Positions 53,361 to 62,948 of a stretch of DNA of 64,000 nt are shown here, one piece after another. How positions within the stretch are numbered: position 1 is the first letter of the stretch; every line of letters begins with the position of its first letter. Origin of the DNA: an uncultured Pseudomonas sp. Its GTDB lineage: Bacteria; Pseudomonadota; Gammaproteobacteria; Pseudomonadales; Pseudomonadaceae. The DNA lies in contig NZ_CAMPHN010000002.1 in the NCBI RefSeq assembly GCF_946885885.1, positions 36,732 to 100,731 on the forward strand, written 5' to 3'. The notes under the pieces were generated by a model. The model ran no database searches. It saw only the letters and a program-made list of their open reading frames with translations, and was not told the DNA's origin. Made by a program: the position numbers and the translations under genes.

Positions 53361-54473
53361 TTACAGATCATGTAAATGGGCCACGCGCTCGGCAATCGCC
53401 AGACTGGCCGTCAACCCGGGCGATTCGATACCGAACAGATTGATCAGGCCGGGCAGGCCGTGATCCTCGGCCGTTTGGATGTGGAAGTCGGCAGCCGGTT
53501 CCCCGGGGCCCGAGAGTTTCGGTCGGATACCGCTGTAGCCCGGTAGCAGGCGTGTGCTGTCGAGGCTCGGGAAGTAGCGGCGGATGGCGCGGGCGAAGGG
53601 TTCGCGCAGGCCCTCGTCGAGCCGGTAATCGACGCGCTCGAGGTATTCGGTATCCGGTCCGAAGCGCAGCTGGCCACCGAGGTCCAGGGTGGCGTGGACG
53701 CCGAGGCCGGCGGTATTGGCTTCGGGCATTGGATAAATCAGGTGTTGGAAGGGCGTGCGGCCGCTGTAACTGAAGTAGTGGCCCCGGCACAGGTGCAACG
53801 GCGGGATATGTTCGCTGGCCAGGCCCTCGGTGCATTGCGCCAGCTGCTGGGCGAACAGGCCGCCGGCATTGATCACCCGCTCGGCCCTGAGCTGGAACGG
53901 CTCGCCGCTGCTGATGCCGCTGGCGATCCAGCCGTCGGCGCTCGGTTCCAGGCGCTCGACGCGCGTCTTTAGCACAAGCTGCGCGCCCTGGTTCTCGGCG
54001 GCGGCCAGCAGCGATTGCAGGTAAGCGTGGCTGTCGATGATTCCGGTGCTGGGGGAGAGCAGGGCGGCGACCCCGCGCACCGCGGGTTCGAGTTCGGCGA
54101 GTCGCGCCTGCTCGATCGGTTGCAAATCATGCACGCCGCACGCCTCGGCATTGCTCAGCAGGGCGTCGAGTTTGCCGAGCTCGGCCGTGCTGACCGCCAC
54201 CAGTAATTTGCCGATCCGCCGATGCGCCACCCGATGCTCGCGGCACCAGGCATACAGGCGCTCGCGGCCCTCCAGGCACAACTCGGCCTTCAACGAGCCG
54301 GGCGCGTAGTAGATACCGGCATGGATCACTTCCGAATTGCGGCTGGAGGTGTGGTTGCCGATCAGGCTTTCCGCCTCGACTATCAGGGTGCTGCGCCCGG
54401 GGCGCGCCAGGCTCGCGGCGCAGGCCAGGCCAAGGGCGCCGGCGCCGATGATCAGGGTGTCGATGCTGTCCAT
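53361..54473 (-). CDS. FAD-dependent oxidoreductase, L-2-hydroxyglutarate oxidase (LhgO)-like
   Basis: 370 residues of the DAO fold: DTLIIGAGALGLACAASLA at the N-terminus, SSRNSEVIHAGIYYAPGSLKAELCLEGR and HLCRGHYFSYSG as in LhgO/YgaF-type enzymes that oxidise L-2-hydroxyglutarate. ATG 54473 (MDSIDT) is used; the open frame upstream runs through hisB antisense and is not coding. A link to the 2-hydroxyglutarate made by HglS is unlikely, since that is the D isomer. Confidence 0.8.
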   Translation of the reverse strand: MDSIDTLIIGAGALGLACAASLARPGRSTLIVEAESLIGNHTSSRNSEVIHAGIYYAPGSLKAELCLEGRERLYAWCREHRVAHRRIGKLLVAVSTAELGKLDALLSNAEACGVHDLQPIEQARLAELEPAVRGVAALLSPSTGIIDSHAYLQSLLAAAENQGAQLVLKTRVERLEPSADGWIASGISSGEPFQLRAERVINAGGLFAQQLAQCTEGLASEHIPPLHLCRGHYFSYSGRTPFQHLIYPMPEANTAGLGVHATLDLGGQLRFGPDTEYLERVDYRLDEGLREPFARAIRRYFPSLDSTRLLPGYSGIRPKLSGPGEPAADFHIQTAEDHGLPGLINLFGIESPGLTASLAIAERVAHLHDL

Positions 54474-54683
54474 GGTGTTTCCGGGTGAGCTCGATCGATA
54501 AGTCGATATTGGCCTGGGAGCATAACAAGCCAGGGTGTCGGGCGGCGGCGGTCTGTGGATTTGCGCCGGCCCGCGGCAAAGGCTTAGCGGATAGTCCATC
54601 CATGCGCACGGCGCCGGTAGCCGCCCAGGGGTAGGCCCGCCTATAATGACAGCCTTTTTCGCGAGTAATTTCTGGAGCTGGTG

Positions 54684-55277
54684 ATGGCCGAACGTACGGC
54701 ATTCGTCGAGCGCAACACCCTGGAGACCCAGATCAAGGTCTCGATCAATCTGGATGGCACCGGCAAGGCCAAGTTCGATATCGGCGTGCCCTTTCTCGAG
54801 CACATGCTCGACCAGATCGCCCGCCATGGCCTGATCGACCTGGATATCGAGTGCAAGGGCGACCTGCATATCGACGACCACCACACCGTGGAAGACGTCG
54901 GTATCACCCTCGGCCAGGCGTTCACCAAGGCCATCGGCGACAAGAAAGGCATGACCCGCTACGGCCATTCCTATGTGCCGCTGGACGAAGCGCTGTCGCG
55001 CGTGGTGATCGACTTCTCCGGGCGTCCCGGCCTGCAGATGCATGTGCCTTTTACCCGTGCAGTGGTCGGCGGCTTCGATGTCGATCTGTTCCAGGAGTTC
55101 TTCCAGGGCTTCGTCAACCACGCCCTGGTCAGCCTGCATATCGATAACCTGCGCGGCACCAACACCCATCATCAGATTGAGACGGTGTTCAAGGCCTTCG
55201 GCCGCGCACTGCGCATGGCCATCGAGCTGGACCCGCGCATGGCCGGGCAGATGCCGTCGACCAAGGGTTGCCTCTGA
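54684..55277 (+). CDS. hisB: Imidazoleglycerol-phosphate dehydratase HisB
   Basis: 197 residues, monofunctional IGPD. Metal-binding motifs [13 protein letters not shown] and [20 protein letters not shown]. Catalyses dehydration of imidazole glycerol phosphate in histidine synthesis. ATG 54684 chosen; a GTG directly before it is in frame. One-base overlap with hisH. Confidence 0.97.
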   Translation: MAERTAFVERNTLETQIKVSINLDGTGKAKFDIGVPFLEHMLDQIARHGLIDLDIECKGDLHIDDHHTVEDVGITLGQAFTKAIGDKKGMTRYGHSYVPLDEALSRVVIDFSGRPGLQMHVPFTRAVVGGFDVDLFQEFFQGFVNHALVSLHIDNLRGTNTHHQIETVFKAFGRALRMAIELDPRMAGQMPSTKGCL

Positions 55278-55915
55278 TGCAAACGGTTGCAGTGATCGAC
55301 TACGGCATGGGTAACCTGCACTCGGTGGCCAAGGCCCTCGAACACGTCGGCGCCGGCAAGGTGCTGGTGACCAGCGACGCCCAGGTGATTCGCGAGGCGG
55401 ACCGCGTGGTGTTTCCCGGGGTCGGCGCGATTCGCGATTGTATGGCTGAAATCAAGCGCCTGGGCTTCGATGAGCTGGTCCGCGAAGTCAGCCAGGATCG
55501 GCCGTTTCTCGGCATTTGCGTCGGCATGCAGGCCTTGCTCGAGCGCAGCGAAGAGAACGACGGCGTCGACTGCATCGGCCTGTTTCCCGGCCAGGTGCGT
55601 TTTTTCGGCAAGGGCATGGTCGAAGACGGTGAGCCGCTGAAGGTGCCGCATATGGGCTGGAACGAGGTGCAGCAAAGCGTGGCGCATCCGCTTTGGCACA
55701 ATATCCCCGACTTGGCGCGCTTCTACTTTGTGCACAGTTATTACATCGAGGCCGGCAAGCCGCAGCAGGTGGTCGGGCGCGGTCATTACGGCAAGGACTT
55801 CGCCGCGGCGCTGGCTGACGGTTCGCGCTTCGCCGTGCAGTTCCACCCGGAGAAAAGCCATACCCACGGCCTGCAATTGCTGCAGAACTTCGCCGCCTGG
55901 GATGGGCGTTGGTGA
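55277..55915 (+). CDS. hisH: Imidazole glycerol phosphate synthase, glutaminase subunit HisH
   Basis: 212 residues, class I glutamine amidotransferase: nucleophile Cys in [11 protein letters not shown], His/Glu in [12 protein letters not shown], plus [12 protein letters not shown] start. Passes ammonia to HisF. ATG 55277 overlaps the hisB stop. Confidence 0.97.
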   Translation: MQTVAVIDYGMGNLHSVAKALEHVGAGKVLVTSDAQVIREADRVVFPGVGAIRDCMAEIKRLGFDELVREVSQDRPFLGICVGMQALLERSEENDGVDCIGLFPGQVRFFGKGMVEDGEPLKVPHMGWNEVQQSVAHPLWHNIPDLARFYFVHSYYIEAGKPQQVVGRGHYGKDFAAALADGSRFAVQFHPEKSHTHGLQLLQNFAAWDGRW

Positions 55916-55918
55916 GCC

Positions 55919-55992
55919 GCAAGCTTCAAGCGGCAAGCCACAAGTTTGATGCGTGCGTGCTTGCAGCTTGAGGCTTGCAGCTTGCCGCTCTT
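55919..55992. repeat. Intergenic repeat with AGCGGCAAGC/GCTTGCCGCT inverted arms
   Basis: Between hisH and hisA, AGCTTCAAGCGGCAAGC faces GCTTGAGGCTTGCAGCTTGCCGCT. A related AGCTGCAAG-rich string lies at about 62690-62720 after envC. This sequence family recurs between Pseudomonas genes; function unknown, perhaps mRNA-end stability. Confidence 0.6.
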
Positions 55993-56013
55993 TTTGACGT
56001 TAGGAAAAAAGAC

Positions 56014-56757
56014 ATGCTGATTATCCCCGCTATCGATCTTAAAGACGGTGCCTGCGTGCGCTTGCGCCAGGGCCGTATGGACGATTCCACGGTGTTTTCC
56101 GACGATCCGGTGAGCATGGCCGCCAAATGGGTCGAAGGTGGCTGTCGCCGCCTGCACCTGGTCGACCTCAACGGCGCCTTCGAAGGTCAGCCGGTCAACG
56201 GCGAAGTGGTCACCGCGATCGCCAAGTGCTATCCGAACCTGCCGATCCAGATCGGTGGCGGCATCCGCTCGCTGGAAACCATCGAGCATTACGTCAAGGC
56301 CGGGGTCAGCTATGTGATCATCGGCACCAAGGCGGTCAAGCAACCGGAATTCGTCGCCGAAGCCTGCAAGGCGTTCCCCGGTAAGGTGATCGTCGGTCTG
56401 GATGCCAAAGACGGTTTCGTCGCCACCGACGGCTGGGCCGAAGTCAGCTCGGTGCAGGCGATCGACCTGGCCAAGCGCTTCGAAGCCGACGGTGTGTCCG
56501 CCATCGTTTATACCGATATCGCCAAAGACGGCATGATGCAGGGCTGCAACATCCCTTACACCGTGGCCCTGGCCAACGCCACGCGGATTCCGGTGATCGC
56601 CTCCGGCGGCATCCACAATATCGGCGATATCCAGGCGCTGCTGGACACCAACACGCCGGGCATTATCGGCGCTATCACCGGGCGGGCGATCTACGAAGGC
56701 ACCCTGGACGTGGCGGAAGCCCAGGCGCTGTGCGACCTGAAGTTCAAAGACGAATAA
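56014..56757 (+). CDS. hisA: ProFAR isomerase HisA
   Basis: 247-residue TIM barrel. [12 protein letters not shown] with the catalytic Asp, the phosphate loop GGGIRS and second half [13 protein letters not shown] with the second Asp. Performs the Amadori rearrangement in histidine synthesis. ATG 56014 gives the family N-terminus. Confidence 0.97.
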   Translation: MLIIPAIDLKDGACVRLRQGRMDDSTVFSDDPVSMAAKWVEGGCRRLHLVDLNGAFEGQPVNGEVVTAIAKCYPNLPIQIGGGIRSLETIEHYVKAGVSYVIIGTKAVKQPEFVAEACKAFPGKVIVGLDAKDGFVATDGWAEVSSVQAIDLAKRFEADGVSAIVYTDIAKDGMMQGCNIPYTVALANATRIPVIASGGIHNIGDIQALLDTNTPGIIGAITGRAIYEGTLDVAEAQALCDLKFKDE

Positions 56758-56777
56758 ACCAGCCGCAAACAGCTGAG

Positions 56778-56832
56778 GTAGGGTGCGCCAGGCGCACCCG
56801 TGACGGTTTTCGGTGCGCGCGGCGCACCCTAC
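56778..56832. repeat. 12-bp inverted repeat between hisA and hisF
   Basis: GTAGGGTGCGCC (56778-56789) and its exact complement GGCGCACCCTAC (56821-56832) enclose a 31-nt loop with further GCGCACC repeats. A common style of Pseudomonas intergenic repeat; could fold in the hisA-hisF mRNA. Confidence 0.7.
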
Positions 56833-56845
56833 GAGAGAGATTGCC

Positions 56846-57616
56846 ATGGCCCTCGCCAAACGCATCATCCCCTGCCTCGACGTGGACAACGGCCGCGTGG
56901 TCAAGGGCGTGCAGTTCGAGAACATCCGCGATGCCGGCGACCCGGTGGAAATCGCCCGCCGTTACGACGAGCAGGGTGCCGACGAGATTACTTTTCTCGA
57001 TATCACCGCCAGCGTCGACGGCCGCGACACCACGCTGCATACGGTCGAGCGCATGGCCAGCCAAGTGTTCATTCCGCTGACCGTGGGCGGCGGCGTGCGC
57101 ACCGTGCAGGACATCCGCAACTTGCTGAATGCCGGTGCCGACAAGGTCTCGATCAACACCGCCGCGGTGTTCACCCCCGAGTTCGTCGGCGAGGCCGCTT
57201 CGCGCTTCGGCGCGCAGTGCATAGTCGTGGCCATCGACGCCAAGCGCGTATCCGGCCCCGGCGAAGCGCCGCGCTGGGAAATCTTCACCCATGGCGGGCG
57301 CAAACCCACCGGCCTGGATGCCGTGCTCTGGGCGAAAAAGATGGAAGAACTTGGCGCCGGCGAAATCCTCCTGACCAGCATGGACCAGGACGGCGTGAAG
57401 AGCGGTTACGACCTGGGCGTTACCCGTGCGATCAGCGAAGCGGTCGGGATTCCGGTGATCGCTTCCGGCGGCGTCGGCAATCTCGAACACCTGGCTGCCG
57501 GCATTCTCGAAGGCAAAGCCGCTGCGGTATTGGCCGCGAGCATCTTCCACTTCGGCGAATACACCGTGCCGGAAGCCAAGGCCTACCTGGCCAGCCGCGG
57601 TATCGTGGTGCGCTGA
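56846..57616 (+). CDS. hisF: Imidazole glycerol phosphate synthase, cyclase subunit HisF
   Basis: 256-residue TIM barrel, exact family length. [21 protein letters not shown] with catalytic Asp11, TVGGGVRT, and [15 protein letters not shown] with the second Asp. With HisH makes IGP and AICAR. ATG 56846 chosen over an upstream in-frame start. Confidence 0.97.
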   Translation: MALAKRIIPCLDVDNGRVVKGVQFENIRDAGDPVEIARRYDEQGADEITFLDITASVDGRDTTLHTVERMASQVFIPLTVGGGVRTVQDIRNLLNAGADKVSINTAAVFTPEFVGEAASRFGAQCIVVAIDAKRVSGPGEAPRWEIFTHGGRKPTGLDAVLWAKKMEELGAGEILLTSMDQDGVKSGYDLGVTRAISEAVGIPVIASGGVGNLEHLAAGILEGKAAAVLAASIFHFGEYTVPEAKAYLASRGIVVR

Positions 57617-57849
57617 ACCACCGCGGCCGGCGTTCTGCCGGCCGAAGCAGGGAACGGGGCCGCAGTATCCGCTGCCGCTCCGGGATACCCTTGCCCTCCG
57701 CTCGGCCTTCGGCCGTTTTAAATACAGATATGCGTCATTCCTGTGCTTGCAGTGGACTGGCAAGGGCGCATTGCCCTGGCCAAGTCTGGCGCAATCGGGC
57801 GGGCTGAGTATGCTGCGGCGACCTGCCACCACAAAAAAGAGACCTCAAC

Positions 57850-58605
57850 ATGTGCAAACGCTTGCTGTTCGCGTTGGCCGGCACCCTTATGGTGTTGGCC
57901 GGTAGCGCCCGTGCCGACGTGACTGCCAATTACCGCATGGTGTTGCTGACCGAGAATTTTCCGCCCTACAACATGGCGGTCAACGGCAAGAATTTCGCCC
58001 ATGAAGACAAGATCGAAGGCATCGCCGCGGATGTCGTCCGCGAGATGTTCAAGCGTGCCGGTATTCACTATCACATGACCCTGCGTTTCCCTTGGGAGCG
58101 CATCTATAAGCTGGCGCTGGAAAAGCCGGGCTATGGTGTATTCGTGGCGGCGCGTCTGCCGGAGCGTGAAGAGCTGTTCAAGTGGGTCGGTCCAATCGGT
58201 CCGGACGACTGGGTGCTACTCGCTCGCAGCGACAGCAACATCGTGTTGAACAGCCTGGAGGAGGCCAAGCAGTACAAGGTCGGTGCCTACAAAGGCGATG
58301 CCATCGCCGAGCACCTGGTCGAACAGGGCTTGCAGCCGATCACTGCGTTGCGCGATCAGCTCAATGCCAGCAAGCTGATGGCCGGGCAGATCGATCTGTG
58401 GGCCACCGGCGATCCGGCGGGGCGTTACCTGGCCAAGCAGGAAGGTGTTTCCGGGCTGAAAACCATTCTGCGTTTCGATAGCGCCGAACTGTATTTGGCG
58501 CTCAACAAGCAAGTGCCGGATGAGGTGGTACGGAAGCTGCAAGGTGAATTGGACAAGATGCGCGCAGAGGGTGTTGTTGACACGATGACCAAGCGCTATC
58601 TGTAG
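57850..58605 (+). CDS. Periplasmic family-3 solute-binding protein, copy 1
   Basis: 251 residues with signal peptide (cleavage near SARADV, about 23). MVLLTENFPPYNMAV start, EGIAADVVREMFKRAGI, RFPWERIYKLALEKPGYGVF. It lacks permease or ATPase neighbours, so it may be an orphan binding protein or sensor. Its paralogue starts 119 bp downstream. Confidence 0.85.
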   Translation: MCKRLLFALAGTLMVLAGSARADVTANYRMVLLTENFPPYNMAVNGKNFAHEDKIEGIAADVVREMFKRAGIHYHMTLRFPWERIYKLALEKPGYGVFVAARLPEREELFKWVGPIGPDDWVLLARSDSNIVLNSLEEAKQYKVGAYKGDAIAEHLVEQGLQPITALRDQLNASKLMAGQIDLWATGDPAGRYLAKQEGVSGLKTILRFDSAELYLALNKQVPDEVVRKLQGELDKMRAEGVVDTMTKRYL

Positions 58606-58723
58606 AACCGAAACCAGCGTACCGCCTCCTGGGTTGGCCGCTGTCATGGATGGTGATTCAATGAACACGCAATGGGCGGAGTGCCACCAGCCATAATCAC
58701 AACAACAAGCGAGCGGATGACCT

Positions 58724-59479
58724 ATGTTGAAATTTCTGAAATCCAGTTTGGTGTTCGGGCTTCTATTCAGCAGCTTCGCGGCTCAGGCCGAATTACCGTC
58801 TTACTACAAGGTGGTGTTGCTGACGGAGAATTTCCCGCCGTTCAATATGGCGGTGGACGACAAGAACTTCGCCCGCGACGACGGTATCGATGGCATCAGC
58901 ACCGAGATCGTGCGCGAGATGTTCAAACGGGCCGGTATCGGCTACAACCTGAGCCTGCGTTTTCCCTGGGATCGCCTGTACAAGCTGACCCTGGACAAGC
59001 CCAGCTACGGCCTGTTTTCCACCACCAGAACCCCCGAGCGTGAGCCTCTGTTCAAATGGGTCGGGCCGCTGGCCAAGACTGGCTGGGTGCTGCTCTCGGC
59101 GCCGGGCAACAACATTAGCGTGGCCAGCTTGGAAGAAGCGGGTAAGTATCAGATTGGTGCCTATAAGAACGACGCGGTTAGCCAGCACCTGGAAAGCCAG
59201 GGTTTGAAGCCAATCAACGCGCTGCGCGATCAGGAAAATATCAAGAAATTGCTCAGCGGCAAGATCGACCTGTGGGCGACCACCGATCCGGTCGGCCGCT
59301 ACTTGGCTAAGCAGGAAGGTGTGACCGGACTCAATACGGTATTGCGCTTCAACGATGCCGAACTCTACCTGGCAATGAACAAGGACACCCCGGACGAGGT
59401 GATCCAGCGCCTGCAAAAAGCCCTGGACGAACTGCGCGCCGAGGGCTTCGTCGACGAGATGACCAACAACTATCTGTAA
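58724..59479 (+). CDS. Periplasmic family-3 solute-binding protein, copy 2
   Basis: 251 residues, signal peptide to about residue 22 (SFAAQAEL). Same length as the previous protein and nearly colinear with it (VVLLTENFPPFNMAV, RFPWDRLYKLTLDKPSYGLF, KIDLWATTDPVGRYLAKQEG), clearly a tandem duplication. A terminator follows at 59507-59541. Ligand unknown. Confidence 0.85.
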   Translation: MLKFLKSSLVFGLLFSSFAAQAELPSYYKVVLLTENFPPFNMAVDDKNFARDDGIDGISTEIVREMFKRAGIGYNLSLRFPWDRLYKLTLDKPSYGLFSTTRTPEREPLFKWVGPLAKTGWVLLSAPGNNISVASLEEAGKYQIGAYKNDAVSQHLESQGLKPINALRDQENIKKLLSGKIDLWATTDPVGRYLAKQEGVTGLNTVLRFNDAELYLAMNKDTPDEVIQRLQKALDELRAEGFVDEMTNNYL

Positions 59480-59506
59480 CGGATAACTCTGTAACGGATG
59501 GAAACA

Positions 59507-59541
59507 AGCCCGACCGCAGGGTGACTGCAGTCGGGCTTTTT
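59507..59541 (+). terminator. Rho-independent terminator after the tandem binding proteins
   Basis: AGCCCGAC (59507-59514) pairs with GTCGGGCT (59530-59537), followed by a T-run to 59541. Confidence 0.85.
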
Positions 59542-59544
59542 ATT

Positions 59545-59888
59545 GGCTATGTATCCGTTATGTGTTGCGGTGTGTGGGCCGGATAAGCATTGTCTGGGTA
59601 CGGCAATTCGTAGGGTGGGTCGGGCCGCGCAGGTTAGTGGCGCGGAACCGGGATGGCGAAGCAACTGCAATATCTGTGCGCCACGTAACCCACCAAGCGG
59701 TCTTCGGCCTGGCCCCGCTGGTGGGTTACGGCGCAACTGATTTAGGGGCATCGACAGATAGCCCGTGGTCATGCGCCTAACCCACCCTACGAATTGCCGT
59801 ACCCAGACAATGCTTATCCGGCCCACACACTGCAACACCTAACGGGGACATAGCCTTTTTATTGGCTATGTCCCCGTTAGGTGTTGCA
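59545..59888. repeat. Nested long inverted-repeat element
   Basis: Two 76-bp arms (59545-59620 and 59780-59855) are inverted copies with four mismatches. They enclose about 160 bp holding another imperfect palindrome (GTAACCCACC...GGTGGGTTAC). The outer 25 bp of the right arm is repeated in perfect inversion at 59864-59888, across an 8-nt spacer. TTTTTATT before the left arm recurs before the third copy. No coding content. Looks like a MITE-like or rearranged palindromic element sitting beside a terminator. Confidence 0.8.
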
Positions 59889-59909
59889 TGCAATGGGTAG
59901 GTTGGCGCT

Positions 59910-59967
59910 GAGCGCAGCGAAGCCCAACAGGCATCGGCATGTCTCGTTGGGCTTCGTCGCTGCGCTC
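59910..59967. repeat. Inverted repeat of GTTGGGCTTCG type
   Basis: GAGCGCAGCGAAGCCCAAC (59910-59928) faces GTTGGGCTTCGTCGCTGCGCTC (59946-59967), complementary apart from one short bulge. An intergenic palindromic repeat upstream of the ctpA 3' end; the remaining sequence to 60055 has no gene. Confidence 0.7.
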
Positions 59968-60055
59968 CTCAACGGAGCGCCGCCCGACCCGAGCTACGGC
60001 TTATCTCCGTGCAACATGTGGCAGGGTCCGTTACAGGGTTGCCCTGTCGCTATTC

Positions 60056-61351
60056 TTAACCGCCGCGGGTAACGTTCAGGCCTTTGAGCAGATTCAGCGC
60101 CTGGCTCAACTGATAGTCGTTGTCCTGCGGGCGCTCCGGCCGTGCGGTTTTGCCTGCGCTCGGTTTATCCGCGCCGCCGTTGCCGTTGTTCAAATGGCCG
60201 AGCAGGTCGGCTTCCTTGATCGTGCCGTCGTCCTGCTCGCGGGTCAGCTTGGCCCGCGCCACTTCGATATCCGGGACTATGCCCTGGGCCTGGATCGAGC
60301 GCCCGTTGGGGGTGAAATAGAGCGCGGTGGTGAGTTTCAGCGCGCGGTCGTTGTTCAGCGGCAATACCGTCTGTACCGAACCTTTACCGAAGCTGTCGGT
60401 GCCCATCAGCACGCCGCGTTTATGGTCTTGCAGGGCGCCGGCGACGATTTCCGAAGCCGAGGCGCTGCCGCCGTTGATCAATACCACCAGAGGCACGCCT
60501 TCGCTGGCATCGGCCGGGTCGGCGGAGAAACGCAGCTCGGAATTGGCGATGCGTCCTTCGGTGTAAACGATCAGGCCTTTCTTGAGGAAGTGGTCGGAAA
60601 CCTCGACCGCCGCCTGCAACACCCCGCCTGGGTTGTTGCGCAAATCCAGCACCAGACCGCTCAGCTTCTTGCCGTTGTCCTTGCGCAGCTTGTTCAGGGC
60701 CTTGCCGACTTCTTCGCCGGTATTGACCTGGAACTGGGTGACACGCACATAACCGTAATTGTCTTCGAGCAGTTGGCTCTTGACGCTTCTGACCTTGATC
60801 ACCGCGCGGGTCAGCACCACATCGAACGGCTTGCCGCCTTCGCGCACCAGGCTGAGTTCGATTTTGCTGCCGGCCTTGCCGCGCATCTTGTCCACGGCCT
60901 CGATCATCGACAGACCCTTGGTCGGCTGGCCGTCGATCTTGACGATCAGGTCGCCCGGCTGAATCCCCGCGGCCGAAGCCGGGGTGTCGTCGATCGGCGA
61001 GATCACCTTGATGAAACCGTCCTCGGTGCCGACTTCGATGCCCAGGCCGCCGAACTCGCCGCTGGTGCTTTCCTGCAGGTCGCGGAAGTCCTCGGGCTCT
61101 AGATAGGCGGAGTGCGGGTCGAGGTTGCTGAGCATGCCCTTGATCGCGTTCTCCAGCAGGACCTTGTCGCTGATCGGCTCGACATAGGCGGCCTTGATGC
61201 GGTCCATGACCTCGGCGAAGGTGCGCAGCTCATCGAGCGGCAGTGGCGCCTGCGGCGCAGTGCTGGGCGCCGTTTCGGCCCACGTCAGCGCGCTGCTGCC
61301 GATCAGGGCGATAGCCAAGGCCAGAGAAGTGAGGCGAGACAAATGCGGCAT
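60056..61351 (-). CDS. ctpA: Carboxyl-terminal processing protease (S41)
   Basis: 431 residues: signal sequence (residues 1-25), PDZ domain (about 90-175, GLGIEVGTEDGFIKVISPIDDTPA) and S41 protease domain with catalytic Ser in NGGSASASEIVAGAL and Lys in GTDSFGKGSVQT. Periplasmic protease trimming C-termini. Follows envC on the same strand with a 37-bp gap, the usual envC-ctpA pairing. Confidence 0.95.
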   Translation of the reverse strand: MPHLSRLTSLALAIALIGSSALTWAETAPSTAPQAPLPLDELRTFAEVMDRIKAAYVEPISDKVLLENAIKGMLSNLDPHSAYLEPEDFRDLQESTSGEFGGLGIEVGTEDGFIKVISPIDDTPASAAGIQPGDLIVKIDGQPTKGLSMIEAVDKMRGKAGSKIELSLVREGGKPFDVVLTRAVIKVRSVKSQLLEDNYGYVRVTQFQVNTGEEVGKALNKLRKDNGKKLSGLVLDLRNNPGGVLQAAVEVSDHFLKKGLIVYTEGRIANSELRFSADPADASEGVPLVVLINGGSASASEIVAGALQDHKRGVLMGTDSFGKGSVQTVLPLNNDRALKLTTALYFTPNGRSIQAQGIVPDIEVARAKLTREQDDGTIKEADLLGHLNNGNGGADKPSAGKTARPERPQDNDYQLSQALNLLKGLNVTRGG

Positions 61352-61388
61352 ACGAACGAGCTCCTAACCGAAAAGGTATGTGCGCCGC

Positions 61389-62636
61389 TTATCCTTGCGT
61401 GCGGCACCATTGCGCGGGGTCGCTGGGGCGGCCCTGCTGACGAATCGCAAAATACAGCGCCGGCATCTCTTGCCCACCGCTGGTACCGACGGTGGCAATC
61501 GCCTCGCCGGCATCGACCATGTCGCCGGCGTCTTTAAGCAGGCTTTGATTGTGCCCGTAAAGGCTCAGATAGCCGTTGCCATGGTCGAGGATGACCAGAA
61601 GCCCGGCGCCGCGCAACCAGTCGGCGAACACCACGCGGCCACCGTGCACGGCGCGCACCTGGCTGCCGGCGGAGGCGCCGATCAGCACGCCGTCCCATTT
61701 GGTACGAGCGTCGCCCCCGCGTGGGGTTCCATAAGCTGCCAGCAGGCGGCCATCGACCGGCCAGGGTAACTTGCCGCGGGCTTTGGCGAACGGGCCACCG
61801 ACACTGGCCCCGGCGCTGACCAGAGGGCCGCTGCTGGTCGCATTGCTAGCGGCACCGGGTTTGGCCTGCTCGCGGGCGACGAGCAAGGCACGCTGGCGCG
61901 CGGCTTCGGCTTCGCGGGCCTGGCGGGCGAGGGTCGCTTCGATGGTTTTCAGCACCTGGGCCAGCTGGGCCTGATCCTGCTGGCGGGCTTTGAGTTTCTT
62001 GTCGCGGGCGGAATATTCGTTATTCAGCTTGGCCAGCGCCAATTGCCGCTCTTTGCGCACCTCGGCCAATTGCTGGTGGCGCTCGTCGAGCTGAGTTTTC
62101 TGATGCTGCAACTGCTCTTGTTGCGCGGCGATTTCCTGTTCGATGTTATCCAGCTGGCGCAAGGTTTCGTTGAAGGTATCCAACTGCGCCATCCGCGCTT
62201 CGCTGAGGTAGTCGTAGTAAGTCAGGGTGCGCGAGAATTTTTCCGGGTTCTGCTGATTGAGCAGCAGCTTCAGATATTCCTGGCGGCCGCTCTGGTAGGC
62301 GGCGCGGGCCTGGATGCCGATCAGTCGTTGCTGTTCAAGGCGCGCGCCCTGGAGTTTTTTTTTCTCCTGGTCGAGGCGCTGGATTTCCTCTTCGCTCCGC
62401 TTGAGCTCCTGCTGCAGGTCCTTGACCTGGTTTTCCAGCTCGCCCAGTTCGCTTTCGGTGGTTTTCAGCGCCTTCTGCACGCCGGATTTTTCCTGCTGCA
62501 GTTTATCCAGCAGTTTCTTCAGCTCGGCGACATCGGCACGCGCGGCTTCCAGTTGCTGTTGGGCATCGGCCTTCTCGTCGGCAAAGGCCGGCGCGAGCAG
62601 GCAGGTCAGAAAGATAAGGGCGAGGGCGCGGAACAT
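61389..62636 (-). CDS. envC: EnvC-like murein hydrolase activator
   Basis: 415 residues: signal peptide (LTCLLAPAFA), long coiled coil (about 22-255, heptads rich in Glu, Lys and Gln) and a C-terminal LytM/M23 domain (about 290-410). Zinc ligands are degenerate, as in EnvC: KWDGVLIG replaces the HxxxD motif and ALYFAIR replaces HxH. So it should activate AmiA/B-type amidases at division rather than cut peptidoglycan. Upstream of ctpA and downstream of gpmI. Confidence 0.92.
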   Translation of the reverse strand: MFRALALIFLTCLLAPAFADEKADAQQQLEAARADVAELKKLLDKLQQEKSGVQKALKTTESELGELENQVKDLQQELKRSEEEIQRLDQEKKKLQGARLEQQRLIGIQARAAYQSGRQEYLKLLLNQQNPEKFSRTLTYYDYLSEARMAQLDTFNETLRQLDNIEQEIAAQQEQLQHQKTQLDERHQQLAEVRKERQLALAKLNNEYSARDKKLKARQQDQAQLAQVLKTIEATLARQAREAEAARQRALLVAREQAKPGAASNATSSGPLVSAGASVGGPFAKARGKLPWPVDGRLLAAYGTPRGGDARTKWDGVLIGASAGSQVRAVHGGRVVFADWLRGAGLLVILDHGNGYLSLYGHNQSLLKDAGDMVDAGEAIATVGTSGGQEMPALYFAIRQQGRPSDPAQWCRTQG

Positions 62637-62735
62637 GGGACGGGCGATACCTGGGGCAAGGACGCGCCTAGTATGCCCAAAAAAGCAGCTGCAAGCTGCA
62701 AGTTATCAGCTGCAAGCCGCGGGGTTGTCAGTCCC

Positions 62736-62804
62736 GTAGGGTGGATGACGCTTCACCCATCCACCAACTGCGATGGTGGAAGATAAAAGCGTCTTCCACC
62801 CTAC
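62736..62804. repeat. Inverted repeat of GTAGGGTGGA type
   Basis: GTAGGGTGGATGACGCTT pairs with AAGCGTCTTCCACCCTAC, enclosing CACCCATCCACC and GATGGTGGAAG. Intergenic palindrome in the envC-gpmI gap. Confidence 0.7.
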
Positions 62805-62827
62805 TCAGCTTGCAACGCGCGGTATTT

Positions 62828-62893
62828 GTAGCCCGGATGCAATCCGGGAGCGGAGTTGCCGGCGCCAAAGCCCCCGGATTTCATCCGGGCTAC
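62828..62893. repeat. Second copy of the GTAGCCCGGAT-type repeat
   Basis: Starts GTAGCCCGGATGCAATCCGGGAGCG and ends CATCCGGGCTAC. Shares about 24 bp at its left end with the element at 49575-49650, with one difference. Confidence 0.75.
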
Positions 62894-62948
62894 CAGAGCC
62901 AATGTGTCCGCCGTTGGCAAACCTGGATATTCATCCCGGTCGATCGGT

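Noticed and set aside
54474..55172. N-terminal extension of the LhgO-like protein
   Set aside because: The open frame continues antisense through hisB, but the FAD-binding N-terminus begins at the ATG at 54473.
59545..59888. CRISPR array
   Set aside because: Repeats are long, inverted and only two or three in number, with no regular spacers and no cas genes.
61389..62636. Active M23 endopeptidase
   Set aside because: The zinc-binding His positions are replaced (KWDG and ALYFAIR), as in EnvC activators, so no catalysis is expected.
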